Assembly: GCA_030066475.1 (NCBI GenBank)
Contig: JASJBO010000089.1
Location: 1 to 34,823, forward strand
Length of the DNA stretch: 34,823 nucleotides
Direction: 5' to 3'
Source of the DNA: Myxococcota bacterium
GTDB lineage: Bacteria > Myxococcota_A > UBA9160 > PR03
The position numbers and the translations under genes were made by a program. This document shows, piece by piece, positions 26,344 through 34,498 of this stretch; position 1 is the first letter of the stretch; each line of letters begins with the position of its first letter. Under the pieces are notes generated by a model that saw only the letters and a program-made list of their open reading frames with translations, searched no databases and was not told the DNA's origin.

Positions 26344-27711
26344 ATGGACCAGGCCGACGCGCTGCGCAGACAGCAGGTGATCAAGCGCCGCTTCGAGGCC
26401 ATGGGTCTGGAGGCGGGCCTGCTACCGCCCGGGCGCGCCGTGGTGGTGACGCTGCCGCTGGGCCCCGAGCCCTTCGCCGCACCGGGGGGCTCGCGGCGGC
26501 TGCGGGCGGCGCGCTTCTTCACCGTGGGGCACGACCGCATCAAGTGCCTCGCGCCGCGCGCGCTGTTCTACCTGCCGCTGATCCGCATCACCGACTGCGA
26601 GACCGCGGGCGACCTCGAGGAGCGCATCCGGGCCGCGTGGCGGGCGCGGCTGGCCGAGCTGACCCGCACGCGGCAATGGCTCGAGGGCCTGGGCGTGAAG
26701 CCCGAGTCGCCGCACGGCGCGCCGCTCTGGCAGGTCCCGCTCGGGCTCGAGGACTCCGACGCACGCGGGGTGACCGCGCAGCCGGGACGCGTGATCGTGC
26801 CGTCGCGGGGCACCCTGTCGGGCATCTCGCTGCTGCGGCCGGAGGACCGGGTGTTCCGCGTCGACACGGCGTGCGCGGGCGGCTCCGAGCTGGCGCTGGC
26901 CGTGACCGGACACCTCGAAGAGGTCGCGCGCAGCCACCGCCAGCGGCCGCGGCGCGCGCAGGGCGATTGCCAGGACCTGCCGGCGCCGCGACCCGAGCGC
27001 GTGCCCCAGGTGCTGCTGGTCGGTCCCGCGCTGGCCGCCAACCGCATGCTGCACGAGGCGCTGCGCGTGCGCGGCTACGCGGTACGCGCCTCGCGCGCGA
27101 TCGCCGAGGCAGTGGACGCGTTCGGGGAGCACTCGTACGAGGTGGTGGTGACCGAGGCCCAGCTCGATCGCGCCGACGGGATCGAGCTGATCCCGGCGAT
27201 CCGCTCGCTGCCCGGCGTGCTCGACGTCCCGGTGGCGCTGCTCGACGAGCGCCGGCGCGAGGGCTTCCGCGCGGCCGCCAAGGCGGCCGGTGCCAGCGCG
27301 TACCTGTCCGGCGCGGCCGATGCCAGCCGGCTCGACCCCGCCCTCTCCCACCTGCTCGCAGCCCCGCAGCGCCGGCGCTTCAAGCGCTTCGGCCACGCCC
27401 TCTCGGTGTCGTGGGACGGCTGCGAGATGCCCGGCGTCACGGCGTCGATCGGACGGCGCGGCATCTTCGTGCGCACCACCGAGGTGCCGCCCGAGGGCCC
27501 CTTCGCGCTGCACCTGCCGGAGCTCGGCTCGACCCTGCGCGTCGAGTCCGACGTGGCCTACCAGTCGCCGGGCGGCGTCGCGGGCGCGGGCGGGGTGGGC
27601 CTGCGCTTCCGCGACTTCGAGCAGGACGGCGAGACGACGTGGATCGGCTACCTCGCCGACGTCGAGGCCGACCAGATCCGCCGATCCGTGCCGGCTCGGC
27701 GGCAGGCCTAG
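26344..27711 (+). CDS. Pseudo-receiver / degenerate PilZ protein
   Basis: This protein has 455 residues. The N-terminal 215 residues are unrecognised (RRFEAMGLEAGLLPPGRAVV opening). Residues about 222-335 form a receiver-like domain (QVLLVGPALAANRMLHEALR). Its phosphoacceptor position is Glu271 (VVVTEAQL) and its usual lysine is Ser322 (AYLSGA), so it cannot be phosphorylated normally and may mimic the active state. The C-terminal part is PilZ-like: an RRRFKRF basic start, then TASIGRRGIFV in place of NxSxxG. The cyclic-di-GMP site therefore looks degenerate. It shares the receiver-plus-PilZ layout with the gene at 23166, and the two flank the MoxR/VWA pair. Its stop overlaps the stop of the convergent histone gene by four bases. 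Confidence 0.75.
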   Translation: MDQADALRRQQVIKRRFEAMGLEAGLLPPGRAVVVTLPLGPEPFAAPGGSRRLRAARFFTVGHDRIKCLAPRALFYLPLIRITDCETAGDLEERIRAAWRARLAELTRTRQWLEGLGVKPESPHGAPLWQVPLGLEDSDARGVTAQPGRVIVPSRGTLSGISLLRPEDRVFRVDTACAGGSELALAVTGHLEEVARSHRQRPRRAQGDCQDLPAPRPERVPQVLLVGPALAANRMLHEALRVRGYAVRASRAIAEAVDAFGEHSYEVVVTEAQLDRADGIELIPAIRSLPGVLDVPVALLDERRREGFRAAAKAAGASAYLSGAADASRLDPALSHLLAAPQRRRFKRFGHALSVSWDGCEMPGVTASIGRRGIFVRTTEVPPEGPFALHLPELGSTLRVESDVAYQSPGGVAGAGGVGLRFRDFEQDGETTWIGYLADVEADQIRRSVPARRQA

Positions 27712-27932
27712 TAGCCGCCCGAGTCGAGCTTGGCGCGGGCCTTGGCGACGTCGTTGTCCATCACGGTCTTGCGCTTGTCCGCGACGGCGGAGGCCTGGGC
27801 CTCGCGGGCCAGTCGGGCGACGTAGTCCTCGGTCGCCTCGACGGCCTTCTCGATCGCCGAACCGGAGACCCGCAGGCCTCCACCGTGCTTCGCGATGAGT
27901 CGTTTGATCACCGCGTTGGGCAGCTCCCCCAT
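27708..27932 (-). CDS. Archaeal-type histone (bacterial histone-fold protein)
   Basis: This protein has 74 residues from the ATG at 27932, with GGAGG seven bases upstream; 12 further in-frame upstream codons are ignored. The whole protein is one histone fold: helix 1 (LPNAVIKRLIAKHG), loop 1 with RVS, long helix 2 (residues 24-52), loop 2 with KRKT, and helix 3 (MDNDVAKARAKL). Against HMfB of Methanothermus, aligned from memory, the DNA contacts are kept: Arg11 for Arg10, Arg21 for Arg19, and Lys55-Thr56 for Lys53-Thr54. The structural Arg54-Asp61 pair matches Arg52-Asp59. Loop 1 has one extra residue. The tetramer-interface residues Leu46 and His49 are Ser48 and Ala51 here, which suggests dimers rather than long hypernucleosomes. 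It should bind and bend or coat DNA. A near-consensus promoter precedes it. Confidence 0.88.
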   Translation of the reverse strand: MGELPNAVIKRLIAKHGGGLRVSGSAIEKAVEATEDYVARLAREAQASAVADKRKTVMDNDVAKARAKLDSGGY

Positions 27933-27956
27933 CGAGATCCTCCGGCCTGCTGGGCG

Positions 27957-27971
27957 CTGGTGAAGCACCAG
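27957..27971 (-). promoter_or_regulatory. Hairpin in the histone 5' leader
   Basis: CTGGTG-CTT-CACCAG is a perfect 6-bp stem with a 3-base loop. With the promoter at 27982-28011 the transcript should start near 27975, so this hairpin would lie a few bases from the 5' end and 25 bases before the start codon. A 5'-terminal stem can stabilise an abundant mRNA. A DNA operator is the alternative. Confidence 0.45.
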
Positions 27972-27981
27972 TGCGCGCGGG

Positions 27982-28011
27982 ATCCTAGGTGGCTCGCGCC
28001 GGCCTTGTCAA
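27982..28011 (-). promoter_or_regulatory. Sigma70-type promoter of the histone gene
   Basis: On the minus strand a perfect -35 TTGACA (28011-28006) is followed after 18 bp by TAGGAT (27987-27982). This is the clearest housekeeping promoter in the window and implies strong, independent expression of the histone gene despite larC lying upstream on the same strand. Confidence 0.7.
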
Positions 28012-28032
28012 CGACGCGCTGCGAGAGCACGA

Positions 28033-28051
28033 AGGTGATGCGAATTCACCT
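28033..28051. promoter_or_regulatory. Palindrome upstream of the histone promoter
   Basis: AGGTGA, a 7-base centre and TCACCT form a perfect 6-bp inverted repeat that touches the larC stop codon and ends 22 bp before the histone -35 box. It could be an operator or an RNA hairpin at the larC 3' end. It lacks a T-run. Confidence 0.35.
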
Positions 28052-29331
28052 CATGCCTCGCGGGCGGCGCGCTCCGCGGCTCGCACGATCTCGCGCAGTG
28101 GCTCGCCCGTGCGGCGCGCGGCCCGCTTGCAGTCGTCGTACTCGGGCGAGAAGTGGCTGCGGCCCTCGGCGTCGCGCACGCGCTTGACGCGGATGCGACC
28201 GAACTGCGTCTCGACGCGCAGCGAGTCGCGCTCGAGCAGCAGGCGGTCGGACTCGCTCACGCGTACGCCCAGCGTGGTCGACTCGGCGAACAGCACGCGC
28301 GCCAGCTCGTGGGCCCGGGCGGGCGACGCGACCACGCGCAGCGCGAAGCCCGGGCGGTTCTTCTTCATCTGCAGGTGCTGGAGCGCGACGTCGAGCGCGC
28401 CCGCGTCGAACAGGCGCTCCATCAGGTAGTCGAAGTGCTCGGGGTTCATGTCGTCCACGTGGCTCTCGAGCACGCTCACGCGGTCGCCGAGCAGCCCGGC
28501 GGCGCGACCCAGCACGGCGCGCAGCACGTTGGGCAGCGGGCCGGCGCGGTCGTTGCCGGCGCCCAGGCCGATCGCCTCGACGGTCATCGCGGGAAGCTGT
28601 CGGAACTCGTCGACGACCACCCGGGCGATCGCGGCCCCGGTCGGCGTCACCGTCTCCCAGGCCACGTGCGCGGGTGCGACGGGGAGACCGCGCAGCAGCT
28701 CGAGCGTGGCGGGTGCGGGCAGCGGCAGCCGGCCGTGCGCCGTCTCCACGCTGCCGTGTCCCAGCGCGAGCGGCGTGCAGGTCACGCGCGCGACGCCCAG
28801 CCGCTGCAGCCCGGCGGCGGCACCGGTGATGTCCACGATCGCGTCGACCGCGCCCACCTCGTGGAAGTGCACCTTCTCCGCCGGGATGCCGTGCACGCGG
28901 CCCTCGGCCTCGGCCAGCGCAGCGAAGATCTCGAGCGCGCGGTCGCGCACGGCCGGCTCGAGCCGGGCGCGCTCGAGCAGGCGCCGGATCTCGCTCCAGT
29001 GGCGCCCGTGGGCGTGGTGGTGCCCGGACGCCTTCGCGCGGCTGGCGCGCCCCGGTGACGTCCGCCCGGCCTGCGCCCGCTTCGCCTTCGACCGGCCGGG
29101 CACGGCGACGTCGACGTAGCGCGCCGCGAGCGCCCCGCGCTGCACGCGGCGCACCCGCAGCGCGAAGTCGAGCCCGAGCGGCTCCAGGTCGGCTTCGAGC
29201 GCCCGGCGCGGCAGCCCGAGGTCGAGCAGCGCGCCCAGCAGCATGTTGCCGGCGATGCCGGAGAAGGCGTCGAGATGCAGCAGCTTGCCCGAGGCGCGGC
29301 GCTCAGAGGCGGTTGACGAGCGTCGCGACAT
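28051..29331 (-). CDS. larC: LarC, nickel-pincer cofactor cyclometallase
   Basis: This 426-residue protein is full length and in one frame, whereas the Lactiplantibacillus gene needs a frameshift. LarC inserts nickel into the pyridinium bisthiocarboxylate to complete the cofactor of lactate racemase and related LarA-type enzymes. Motifs are LLHLDAFSGIAGNMLLGALL at the N-terminus, a His-rich metal stretch (SGHHHAHGRHW, about 102-112), KVHFHEVGAVDAIVDI, GAGNDRAGPLPNVLR and ESHVDDMNPEHFDYLMERL, followed by LQMKKNRPG. The ATG at 29331 overlaps the larB 3' end by 29 bp; I see no later ATG, GTG or TTG before the conserved core. The larE and larA genes are not in the window. Confidence 0.92.
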   Translation of the reverse strand: MSRRSSTASERRASGKLLHLDAFSGIAGNMLLGALLDLGLPRRALEADLEPLGLDFALRVRRVQRGALAARYVDVAVPGRSKAKRAQAGRTSPGRASRAKASGHHHAHGRHWSEIRRLLERARLEPAVRDRALEIFAALAEAEGRVHGIPAEKVHFHEVGAVDAIVDITGAAAGLQRLGVARVTCTPLALGHGSVETAHGRLPLPAPATLELLRGLPVAPAHVAWETVTPTGAAIARVVVDEFRQLPAMTVEAIGLGAGNDRAGPLPNVLRAVLGRAAGLLGDRVSVLESHVDDMNPEHFDYLMERLFDAGALDVALQHLQMKKNRPGFALRVVASPARAHELARVLFAESTTLGVRVSESDRLLLERDSLRVETQFGRIRVKRVRDAEGRSHFSPEYDDCKRAARRTGEPLREIVRAAERAAREA

Positions 29332-30052
29332 GGGCCGCCCCGAATCCGTTGTCGATGTTCACCACGCACACGTTCGAGGCGCAGCTCGTCAGCATGCCCA
29401 GCAGCGCCGCCATCCCGCTGAACGCGGCGCCGTACCCGACGCTGGTGGGAACCGCGATCACCGGCTTGGCCACCATGCCGCCCACCACCGAGGGCAACGC
29501 GCCCTCCATCCCGGCCACCACGATCAGCACGCGCGCGCGGCGCAGCGTGTCGGACGAGGCGAGCAGCCGGTGGAGTCCGGCCACGCCGACGTCCTGGAGC
29601 AGCTCGACCTCGTTGCCGAAGCGGCGCGCCACGCCGGCCGCCTCGGCGGCCACGGGCAGGTCGGAGGTGCCGGCCGAGACCACCAGCACGAGCCCCTTGC
29701 CGCGGATCGGCACCTGCTCGGGCCCGAACCACAGCAGCCGGCTGGCGGGGTCGTAGTCGCCGCCCTCGGCGTGGCGCAGCACGTGGCGCGCGGCGTCCGG
29801 CTCGACGCGCGTCACCAGCACGGAGAGCCCCACCTGGCGCTGCACCGCCACCACCTCGGCGATCTGCTCCGGCGTCTTGCCGGGCCCGTAGACGACCTCG
29901 GGGAGGCCCTGCCGCAGCGCGCGGTGCGTATCCACCCGCGCGTGCTCGGTGTCGACGAAGGGAAGCTGGGCCAGCCGCTCGAGCGCCTCGCCCGTGTCCA
30001 CCTCGCCGCGCGCCACACCGTCGATCAGCTCGCGGAGACGGTCGGGATCCAT
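29303..30052 (-). CDS. larB: LarB, NaAD carboxylase/hydrolase of nickel-pincer cofactor synthesis
   Basis: This protein has 249 residues. LarB carboxylates nicotinic acid adenine dinucleotide and releases AMP, giving the precursor that LarE thiolates. The C-terminal PurE-like domain is unmistakable: VVSAGTSDLPVAAEA, VAGMEGALPSVVGGMVAKPV, PTSVGYGAAFSGMAALLGML and a closing NIDNGFGAAH. The N-terminal region has the typical PFVDTEHARVDTHRALRQGL then PEVVYGPGKTPEQ. The ATG at 30052 lies nine bases after the cheC-like stop, so the lar pair appears to be read from the chemotaxis operon. That association is unusual and may only reflect co-transcription. Confidence 0.93.
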   Translation of the reverse strand: MDPDRLRELIDGVARGEVDTGEALERLAQLPFVDTEHARVDTHRALRQGLPEVVYGPGKTPEQIAEVVAVQRQVGLSVLVTRVEPDAARHVLRHAEGGDYDPASRLLWFGPEQVPIRGKGLVLVVSAGTSDLPVAAEAAGVARRFGNEVELLQDVGVAGLHRLLASSDTLRRARVLIVVAGMEGALPSVVGGMVAKPVIAVPTSVGYGAAFSGMAALLGMLTSCASNVCVVNIDNGFGAAHVATLVNRL

Positions 30053-30061
30053 CGGGCGAGC

Positions 30062-30646
30062 TTAGCCGTCGACGTCCTCTTTCTCGACGCCTGCGGCTCG
30101 GGGCGGCGCCGGGATCCACAGCAGCAGGGCGCGGGAGCTGCCGTCCGAAGCCAGCAGATCGTTCTCGATGCGCAGGTCGGGATGGCCGTCCGAGCGCGCG
30201 CTCCAGTCGGCCAGCACGGCGCCCGCGTGCTCCATCGCCAGCACCGGAACCGAGGGGAGCACGCGCGTGTCGAGCAGGTCCGCCAGGGCGGAGAGGGCGT
30301 GCGAGGCCAGGATGTTGCCCACCTCGCGCAGCGCCGACTCGACCTGCTCGCCGTCGGGAGCGGGCTCCCCCAGCAGCGCCTCGAGCAGCCCGTGTCGCGC
30401 AGCGGGCGTCAGCAGCACCGCGAACACGCCGCCGACCCCCCCCTGCACCTCGAAGAAGATCCCGCTGGTGCGGTCGGATTCCGCGGGATCGGCGGTCGCA
30501 TCGGTCGACCAGGCGTCGCCGAGCCGTACGCGCGGCACCGACACCCACAGCGGCTGGCCCAGGAGCTGCGCCAGCGCACCGGCGGCGTGTCCGGCCCCGA
30601 CGTGGGCGAGCTCGCAGAGCCGGTCCAGTTCGACGCTGTCCTCCAT
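30062..30646 (-). CDS. cheC: CheC-like CheY-P phosphatase, one active site altered
   Basis: This protein has 194 residues. CheC/CheX/FliY phosphatases carry the signature [D/S]xxxExxN followed by Pro 23 residues on. The second site fits exactly: Ser104, Glu108, Asn111 and the Pro after 22 residues (LREVGNILASHALSALADLL then DTRVLPSVP). In the first site, near the N-terminus, Asp8 and Glu12 are kept but the Asn is His15 (LCELAHVGAGHA). The protein therefore likely has one working centre. It would shorten the life of phosphorylated CheY encoded two genes upstream. It starts 13 bases after the cheA stop. No CheD, CheB or CheR gene is visible here. Confidence 0.82.
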   Translation of the reverse strand: MEDSVELDRLCELAHVGAGHAAGALAQLLGQPLWVSVPRVRLGDAWSTDATADPAESDRTSGIFFEVQGGVGGVFAVLLTPAARHGLLEALLGEPAPDGEQVESALREVGNILASHALSALADLLDTRVLPSVPVLAMEHAGAVLADWSARSDGHPDLRIENDLLASDGSSRALLLWIPAPPRAAGVEKEDVDG

Positions 30647-30659
30647 GGCGCGCCCTCCG

Positions 30660-32269
30660 TCACGCCAGCTGGTTCAGGTCGAGCAGGAACACCGGGCGGC
30701 CGTCGCCCAGCACGGTGAGCGCCGCCAGCGAGCGGATGCCCCCGAGCAGCGCCGGCAGCGGCTTGACGTAGATGTCCTGCTGGCCGGTCAGGCGGTCGAC
30801 GCGCAGGCCCACGCGCTGGCCCCGCACGTCGGCGATCAGCATCGGGATTGCGTTGCGGGGGCGCTCGGGGTCGAGCCAGCCGAGCCGCGCCCCCAGGTCG
30901 AGCACCAGGACCGGCTCGTCGTCGATCAGCACGAAGGCTTCGCCGCCGCTGCCCTCGATCCGCTCCTCGGCCACCTCGACGATGCGCTCGATCCGCGACA
31001 CCGGCAGCGCCACCACCTCTTCGCCGACGCCCGCCAGCAGCACGCGCTGCACGGCCGCAGCGATCGGAACGACCACCGTCGTCGTGGTGCCGGCCCCGCG
31101 CCGCGAGGCCAGGCGCACCTCGCCGCCGAGCGACTCGATCGTGGAGCGCACCGCGTCCATGCCGACGCCGCGGCCCGAGATGTCGGAGACCTGGTCGGCG
31201 GTCGAGACCCCGGGCCGGAACACCAGCTCGGCGATCTCCTCGGGCGGCAGGTCCTCGGCCAGCCCCGGGTGGATCAGCCCGGCCGCCACCGCCCGCCGGC
31301 GCACCGCGTCGATGTCGAGGCCGGCGCCGTCGTCCGACACGTCGATGCGGATCGCGTCGCGTTCGCGAATCGCCGCCACGCGGACGTGTCCGGTCTCCGG
31401 CTTGCCGGCGGCGCTGCGCACCTCGGGCGGCTCGATGCCGTGGTCGACGGCGTTGCGCACCACGTGGACCAGCGGGTCGTAGAGGCGGTCGAGGATCGAG
31501 CGGTCGAGCTCGAGCTCGGCGCCCTCGGTGGTCACCTCCAGGCGCTTGCCGCTGCGCACGGCCACCTCGCGCGCCACCCGCGGCAGGTTCTCCATCACGC
31601 GCAGCAGCGGCGTGGTGCGCAGCTCGAGCGCGCGGCGCTTGAGCTCGCCCACCACGCGGTCCATCTGGTCGAAGTCGCCCACCAGCCGCGTGGTGCGATC
31701 GCCCTCGGCGGAGTCGACCGCGTTGCGCAGCTGGCTGGAGGTGAGGATCACCTCGCCCACGGAGGAGAGGAAGCGATCGAGGCTCTCGTTCGGGACGCGG
31801 ACCGAGGGCGGGGGGGACGGAACGGCCGAGCGCCCCTCGGCCGCTACGGCCGGAGTCGGGCTCGGCTCGGGGCTTTTTTTGGGCCGTCGTCCGCGCCGCC
31901 GGCCTCGGCGAGCGCCTCGAGCAGCTCGCTGTCGGGCGGCGGCGACTCCCCCGATTCGCGCACCACGCCCACCATCCGCTCGAGGCTCTCGAGCGCGCGG
32001 AACAGGAGCGGCATGCCGCCGGGATCGTCGATCCCGCCGCGCGTGCGGTACTCGCCCAGCCGGTCCTCGAGGCGGTGCGCCAGCTCCGACAGGTGGTCGT
32101 AGCCGAGCGACGCGCTCATGCCCTTGATCGAGTGGACCATGCGGAACACCACGTCGATCGCCTCGGAGGCGCCCGCGTTCTTCTCGAGCTCGAGCAGGGC
32201 GTTGCCCATCTCGGCGAGATGCTCGGTGGCGTCTTCGAGGAACAGGTTCCGGTACTTGACCGGATCCAA
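30660..32269 (-). CDS. cheA: CheA chemotaxis kinase, interrupted by a -1 frameshift at an A7 run
   Basis: Two frames together make one CheA. Frame one runs from a TTG at 32269, two bases after the cheY stop, and holds the Hpt domain with phospho-His46 (MVHSIKGMSASLGY). It ends at a TAG at 31844 after 141 residues. Frame two covers a Pro/Ser linker, the dimerisation helices (VPNESLDRFLSSVGEVILT), the ATPase (HVVRNAVDHGIE, DDGAGLD, ISGRGVGMDAV, GAGTTTTV) and a CheW-like P5 domain, ending at 30660. A -1 shift on the A7 run (31880-31874) joins them into 536 residues with the linker reading on smoothly (GPKKSPEPSP). No P2 domain is present. A GTG-started internal ORF from 31760 exists but would lack half the dimerisation helix. 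Either programmed frameshifting or slippage occurs, or one A is missing from the sequence. Confidence 0.85.
31825..31866 (-). other. Stem-loop seven bases downstream of the cheA slippery run
   Basis: In the cheA mRNA, GCCGAGC (31866-31860) pairs perfectly with GCTCGGC (31831-31825). It encloses a second perfect stem, CGGCCG-TAG-CGGCCG (31852-31838), whose loop is the zero-frame stop codon. Seven bases (GCCCCGA) separate it from the A7 run, within the usual range for -1 frameshift stimulators. Read on the plus strand, the same hairpin followed by T7 resembles an intrinsic terminator for an antisense transcript. Confidence 0.55.
31874..31880 (-). other. A7 slippery heptamer in cheA
   Basis: The zero-frame reading is CCA AAA AAA GCC, so the heptamer A_AAA_AAA fits the X_XXY_YYZ rule for -1 slippage. 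It is the only A or T run of this length I see in the window, which makes it conspicuous in such GC-rich DNA. Confidence 0.7.
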
Positions 32270-32271
32270 CG

Positions 32272-32643
32272 CTAGGCGTCCTTCTCGGCCGCCTTGCGCA
32301 GCGTGGTCAGCACCGCGTCCGGCTTGAACGGCTTGACGATGTAGTCGACGGCGCCGGCCTCGAGCGCCTCCATCACCAGCGCCTCCTGGCCGAGCGCGCT
32401 CACCATCGCGATCTTCGCGCTCGGATCCAGCGCGAGGATCTCCTTGACGGCGTCGATGCCCGAGCACTTCGGCATCACCACGTCCATCGTCACCAGGTCC
32501 GGCTGGAGCTTGGTGAACGCCTCGACGACGGCGCGCCCGTCGGCCGCCTCGCCGATCACCTCGAAGCCCTCCGGCTCGATGATGTCGCGGATCAGCTGGC
32601 GCATGAAGCGCGCGTCGTCCGCGACGAGAACCCGGCAGCTCAT
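32272..32643 (-). CDS. cheY: CheY-type response regulator
   Basis: This is a 123-residue single receiver domain. It has the acidic pair Asp9-Asp10, phosphoacceptor Asp54 (VTMDVVMP), Ser82 in the Thr/Ser position (MVSALGQ) and Lys104 (YIVKPF), so it should be fully phosphorylatable. It would take phosphate from the CheA encoded just downstream and be dephosphorylated by the CheC-like protein. The ATG overlaps the cheW stop (ATGA), indicating coupled translation. The sequence type ([20 protein letters not shown]) is that of CheY in CheA operons rather than a DNA-binding regulator. No motor or output gene is in the window. Confidence 0.93.
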   Translation of the reverse strand: MSCRVLVADDARFMRQLIRDIIEPEGFEVIGEAADGRAVVEAFTKLQPDLVTMDVVMPKCSGIDAVKEILALDPSAKIAMVSALGQEALVMEALEAGAVDYIVKPFKPDAVLTTLRKAAEKDA

Positions 32644-33134
32644 GTTCTTCCCCCCTCGATGTCGGAGCGCGGCACGCCGCGCTCATGGGACTCCTGGACC
32701 ACGCGCGTGGCCCGCTCGATGGCGCGCTGCGCGTGCAGGACGCCGACCACACGGCCGCGCAGCGGAATGCGCAGGGCGACCAGATCGCGCCCGGTGGCGG
32801 GCGCCAGCGCCACGTCGGCGAGGCCCAGCACCCGGTCTACCGGCAGGCCGAGACGCCCGGTCTCGCCCCGCGCGGTCGCCAGCACCAGGACGTGCTCGGG
32901 CTCCGCCAGCTCCCCGGCTGCCTCGAACAGCGCCTCGCGCGCCACCACCGGCAGGGCATCGCCGTGGTGGTTCATCACGCTCGCGACGCCGCGCGGCAGG
33001 GTCGGAATCCCGGCCGTGCGCGAGGTCTCGACCACCTCGACGACGTCCGCGATCGGGATGGCGTAGCCGGTGCTGCCGACCTCGAACAGCACGAGTCGGG
33101 TCGGCTCCGTCTCCGCGGTGGCGGGCTGGGTCAC
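32640..33134 (-). CDS. cheW: CheW-type coupling protein
   Basis: This 164-residue protein has a CheW fold: [40 protein letters not shown], the conserved [10 protein letters not shown] loop and [11 protein letters not shown]. It should bridge the receptor and CheA P5 domain in the signalling array. A C-terminal extension of about 20 charged residues ([20 protein letters not shown]) goes beyond the core. The gene overlaps mcp upstream and cheY downstream by four bases each. Confidence 0.88.
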   Translation of the reverse strand: MTQPATAETEPTRLVLFEVGSTGYAIPIADVVEVVETSRTAGIPTLPRGVASVMNHHGDALPVVAREALFEAAGELAEPEHVLVLATARGETGRLGLPVDRVLGLADVALAPATGRDLVALRIPLRGRVVGVLHAQRAIERATRVVQESHERGVPRSDIEGGRT

Positions 33135-34453
33135 GGCGCCTCCTCGGCGGCGGGAGCCGGCTCGTCGGGTTCGGCGGCGGCGCGGCCGGAGCCCGCGGTC
33201 TGGAAGCGGTGCAGCACGCCGCGCATCTCGTGGGCCAGGCCCGAGAGCACCTGGGCCGACTCCACGGTCTCGGCCATGGCGGCCAGCTGCTGCGAGCCCG
33301 ACTGCGCCACGTCGCGAACCGCGGTCGCGTTGGTCGCCGCGACCTGCGCGATCTCGTCCACCGAGGCGACCATGCGCTCGGCGTCGCGGGCCTGCGCGTC
33401 GGCCTCCTGGAAGATCTCCTCGGCGCGCGATGCGGCCTCCGAGACGGCCGCCTGGATCTGCTCGAGGGACGAGGCGATCGTATTGACGTCGTCGCGCCCT
33501 TCGGCGATCACCTGGCTCGACTGCCGCATCTCGTCCGCCACCTGTCCGGTGTCCGACTGGATCTCGTTGACCAGCTTCGAGATCTCCTCGGCGCTGCGGC
33601 CGGCGCTCTCGGCGAGCTTGCGGATCTCGTCCGCCACCACCGAGAAGCCGCGCCCGGCCTCGCCGGCGCGCGCGGCCTCGATCGACGCGTTGAGCGACAG
33701 CAGGTTGGTGCGCTGCGCGACGCTGTGGATCATCTCGGTGATCTGGTTCACGTGCCGGGTCTTCGACTCGAGCTGGAACACCAGGCCGCCTGCCTCGTCC
33801 ACCCGCTGGAACACGGTGCGCATCTTCTCGAGCGCGAGCCGCGACACGTCGACGCCGGAGTTCGCCTTCTGGCTCGCCTCGGCGGCGAAGCCGAACGCCT
33901 CGCGCGCCCGCGAGGCGTTCACCTCGATCGTGGCCGCGATGTCGTGGATCAGCTTGCGGGCGCCCTCGAGCAGCTCCTGCTGCTGGGCGACCCCCTTCGC
34001 CACGCTCTCGACGGTGCCGCTGATCTCCTCGCTCTCGGCGCTGGTCTGCACCGCCGACCGGGAGAGGTCGGCCGCGGCGGTCGAGAGCTGGTCGCAGGTG
34101 AGCTGGACGTGCTCGACCAGGTCGCGCAGGCTGCCCAGCATGCTCTGCACGCCGCGCGTGAGGTCGTCGGTCTCGTCGGGGAAGCGGCTCTGCGGCAGAC
34201 CGACCGAGACGGTGAGGTCGCCGGCGCTGATCCGCTCGGTGACGGCGCGCAGCCGCTCGAACTTGCGCCCCAGCTCGCGCGACAGGTAGAAGCCGAGCAG
34301 CCCGCCCACCCCCAGGGCCACGAAGGGGGTGACCCAGGCCGCCACGGCCACACCGGTGGCCTCGACCACGGTGGGGAACGCCACCACCGCCGCGGCCACC
34401 ACCAGCGAGCGCACCACGATCTTGTGCGAGAGCGCAAGACGCACGCAGGGCAT
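33131..34453 (-). CDS. Methyl-accepting chemotaxis protein without a periplasmic sensor domain
   Basis: This protein has 440 residues. Two membrane helices (about 12-30 and 38-58) are joined by only a few residues, so no periplasmic ligand domain exists. A HAMP-like segment ([18 protein letters not shown]) and a long coiled coil follow. The signalling tip is canonical ([20 protein letters not shown] then DEIRKLAE), so it should contact CheA and CheW. The C-terminus is Ala/Pro/Glu-rich and has no NWETF-type CheR tether. The signal may be sensed at the membrane or in the cytoplasm. Upstream, a 31-bp inverted repeat separates it from thiL. Together with cheW, cheY, cheA and cheC it forms a compact system without visible adaptation enzymes. 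Confidence 0.88.
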   Translation of the reverse strand: MPCVRLALSHKIVVRSLVVAAAVVAFPTVVEATGVAVAAWVTPFVALGVGGLLGFYLSRELGRKFERLRAVTERISAGDLTVSVGLPQSRFPDETDDLTRGVQSMLGSLRDLVEHVQLTCDQLSTAAADLSRSAVQTSAESEEISGTVESVAKGVAQQQELLEGARKLIHDIAATIEVNASRAREAFGFAAEASQKANSGVDVSRLALEKMRTVFQRVDEAGGLVFQLESKTRHVNQITEMIHSVAQRTNLLSLNASIEAARAGEAGRGFSVVADEIRKLAESAGRSAEEISKLVNEIQSDTGQVADEMRQSSQVIAEGRDDVNTIASSLEQIQAAVSEAASRAEEIFQEADAQARDAERMVASVDEIAQVAATNATAVRDVAQSGSQQLAAMAETVESAQVLSGLAHEMRGVLHRFQTAGSGRAAAEPDEPAPAAEEAP

Positions 34454-34467
34454 ATCGGCGCGCAGCG

Positions 34468-34498
34468 GAGCGACCTTGACGCGTCGCTGCGGTCGCTC
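34468..34498. promoter_or_regulatory. Inverted repeat between thiL and mcp
   Basis: GAGCGACC (34468-34475) and GGTCGCTC (34491-34498) are perfectly complementary and enclose the palindrome GACGCGTC (34478-34485). The repeat overlaps the thiL stop codon and ends 15 bases before the mcp start. It may be a thiL 3' hairpin or an operator for the chemotaxis operon. There is no T-run. Confidence 0.4.

Noticed and set aside
30660..31760. Treating the kinase part of CheA as a complete separate gene from a GTG at 31760
   Set aside because: The conserved dimerisation segment VPNESLDRFLSS lies upstream of that GTG in the same frame, so the start would cut a domain in half.
31874..31880. Intrinsic terminator on the plus strand (hairpin followed by T7)
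   Set aside because: It fits the pattern, but there is no plus-strand gene for at least 4 kb upstream. The coding context of cheA explains the run better. An antisense-transcript terminator remains possible.
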